From NCBI GenBank assembly GCA_028871595.1, contig JAGWMT010000162.1, positions 1 to 7,279 of the forward strand: a DNA stretch of 7,279 nt, written 5' to 3'. This document shows positions 6,786 to 7,279 of the stretch, one piece after another; positions within the stretch are counted from its first letter, which is position 1, and the number at the start of each line of letters is the position of its first letter. The notes below the pieces were generated by a model. The model saw nothing but the letters and a program-made list of their open reading frames with translations, searched no databases and was not told the DNA's origin. The stretch comes from Elusimicrobiota bacterium (GTDB lineage Bacteria > Elusimicrobiota > Elusimicrobia > UBA1565 > UBA9628). The translations under genes were made by a program, and so were the position numbers.

Positions 6786-6809
6786 CCCGGACAGTATGAC
6801 CGTTCCGGG
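6786..6809 (-). repeat. Inverted repeat in the leader of the membrane kinase
   Basis: Perfect 6-bp arms, CCCGGA (6809-6804 on the minus strand) and TCCGGG (6791-6786), flank a 12-base spacer containing CATACT. It lies in the only sizeable gap of the kinase cluster (6773-6840) and ends 13 bases before the ATG at 6772. It has no following T-run, so it is not a standard terminator. It could be an operator, an RNA hairpin near a start that lacks a Shine-Dalgarno, or chance in GC-rich DNA. No good promoter was found around it. Confidence 0.35.
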
Positions 6810-6840
6810 GCACGAAATTGTTACGGCGGAGGGCCGTAGG

Positions 6841-7227
6841 TCAGCCTTTCGACGCGTTGCGGGACAGGAGTTGCTTGATCCGCGCCGACAATTCGGCCAG
6901 GTCGAACGGTTTGGTGATGTACTCGTCCGCGCCCAGCTCGAACCCTTGCTTCTTCTCCTCGGAGGAGAGGAAGCGACCGGTCATCATGATCAGGATGACC
7001 GTCTTCGAGCGTTTGCGCAGTTCCTGGCAGATCTGGAAGCCCGACGAGTCGGGCAGCTGGATGTCCATGATGACGACGTCGGGTTCGATCTTCTGGGCGG
7101 CGGCGATGCCTTCCTTCGCGGCGCCCTCCTGATGGCACTCGAATCCGTCGAGCTCCAGCACCTCGGCCAGGCTCTCGCGCAGATGGGCGTCGTCGTCGAT
7201 GATGAGCAGCTTCGGCAGCTTCGTCAT
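6841..7227 (-). CDS. Stand-alone receiver-domain response regulator
   Basis: This 128-residue protein consists of a single receiver domain with no output domain. The acidic cluster is D11-D13, the phosphoacceptor is D55 in VVIMDIQLP, T83 is in MMTGR, and K106 is in YITKPFD, so all phosphotransfer residues are intact. The beta5 region and alpha5 (LAELSARIKQLL) are complete, and the protein ends a few residues later, so it is a natural single-domain protein rather than a truncation. Such proteins act as phosphate shuttles or sinks or by protein-protein contact. The ATG at 7227 has GAGGAG five bases upstream. That Shine-Dalgarno lies inside the last codons of the preceding gene, whose stop is one base away, so the two are tightly coupled. 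The membrane kinase follows after 68 bases and is the natural phosphodonor candidate. Confidence 0.92.
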   Translation of the reverse strand: MTKLPKLLIIDDDAHLRESLAEVLELDGFECHQEGAAKEGIAAAQKIEPDVVIMDIQLPDSSGFQICQELRKRSKTVILIMMTGRFLSSEEKKQGFELGADEYITKPFDLAELSARIKQLLSRNASKG

Positions 7228-7228
7228 G

Positions 7229-7279
7229 TCATCTCCTCATTTCCCCGCCGGGCGGGACCAGCTTGTAGCCGACGCACGG
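7229..7279 (-). CDS. C-terminal end of a probable OmpR/PhoB-type response regulator (partial)
   Basis: The last 16 residues of a gene entering from the window edge read PCVGYKLVPPGGEMRR, ending in TGA (7231-7229). The VGYKL segment resembles the closing beta-hairpin of OmpR/PhoB winged-helix domains, which commonly end in RGVGY followed by a large hydrophobic residue; here Cys stands in the second-Gly neighbourhood. One base separates its stop from the ATG of the stand-alone receiver. The open frame and the coupling are seen directly. The family call rests on a very short tail and is tentative. Confidence 0.45.
   Translation of the reverse strand, partial: PCVGYKLVPPGGEMRR

Noticed and set aside
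4970..6799. Plus-strand open frames opposite the membrane kinase (242 and 359 codons)
   Set aside because: They are shadows of the well-supported kinase; there are no motifs or plausible ribosome-binding sites.
1..7279. CRISPR arrays, tRNA or rRNA genes, insertion sequences
   Set aside because: No regularly spaced repeats, cloverleaf-like sequences, rRNA signatures, transposase motifs or flanking terminal repeats were seen; almost all of the window is accounted for by protein genes.

Overview
The window is a GC-rich bacterial segment in which every gene I can support lies on the minus strand, so the biological reading order runs from position 7279 down to position 1. Long open frames on the plus strand are shadows of the high-GC coding sequence. 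The genes do not fix the host. Tad-type pilin-like proteins, a dense run of two-component genes and high GC would fit Elusimicrobiota or a delta-proteobacterium-like lineage, but this is only a guess.

The upstream part (7279 to 3023) is a signal-transduction cluster. It starts with the last residues of a protein that looks like an OmpR/PhoB-type DNA-binding regulator. One base later comes a stand-alone receiver protein (REC only, 128 aa). After a 68-base leader with an inverted repeat comes a membrane histidine kinase (625 aa: TM, Cache-like sensor, TM, HAMP, coiled coil, HisKA, HATPase). Seven bases after its stop is a cytoplasmic REC-histidine kinase hybrid (368 aa). Next is a NarL/FixJ-type response regulator with a LuxR-type HTH (229 aa). 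This regulator also appears to have its own sigma70-like promoter, whose -35 hexamer contains the stop codon of the gene before it. Together these genes carry two kinase cores, three complete receiver domains and at least one DNA-binding output, so a branched relay is plausible.

The middle gene (about 3026 to 1971) is a divergent DUF2332-family protein with a methyltransferase-like glycine-rich motif. Its reading frame begins exactly at the stop of the NarL-type regulator, and it has no ordinary start codon at a sensible place.

The downstream part (1922 to 1) is a separate transcription unit. A near-consensus promoter sits so that transcription would start at the A of the first ATG, which predicts a leaderless mRNA. 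It encodes a TadG-like protein, then a TadE-like pseudopilin with a prepilin cleavage motif (coupled through a GTGA overlap), then the N-terminus of an unidentified membrane-anchored protein that runs off the window. No tad secretion machinery genes are present, and no convincing intrinsic terminator was seen anywhere.
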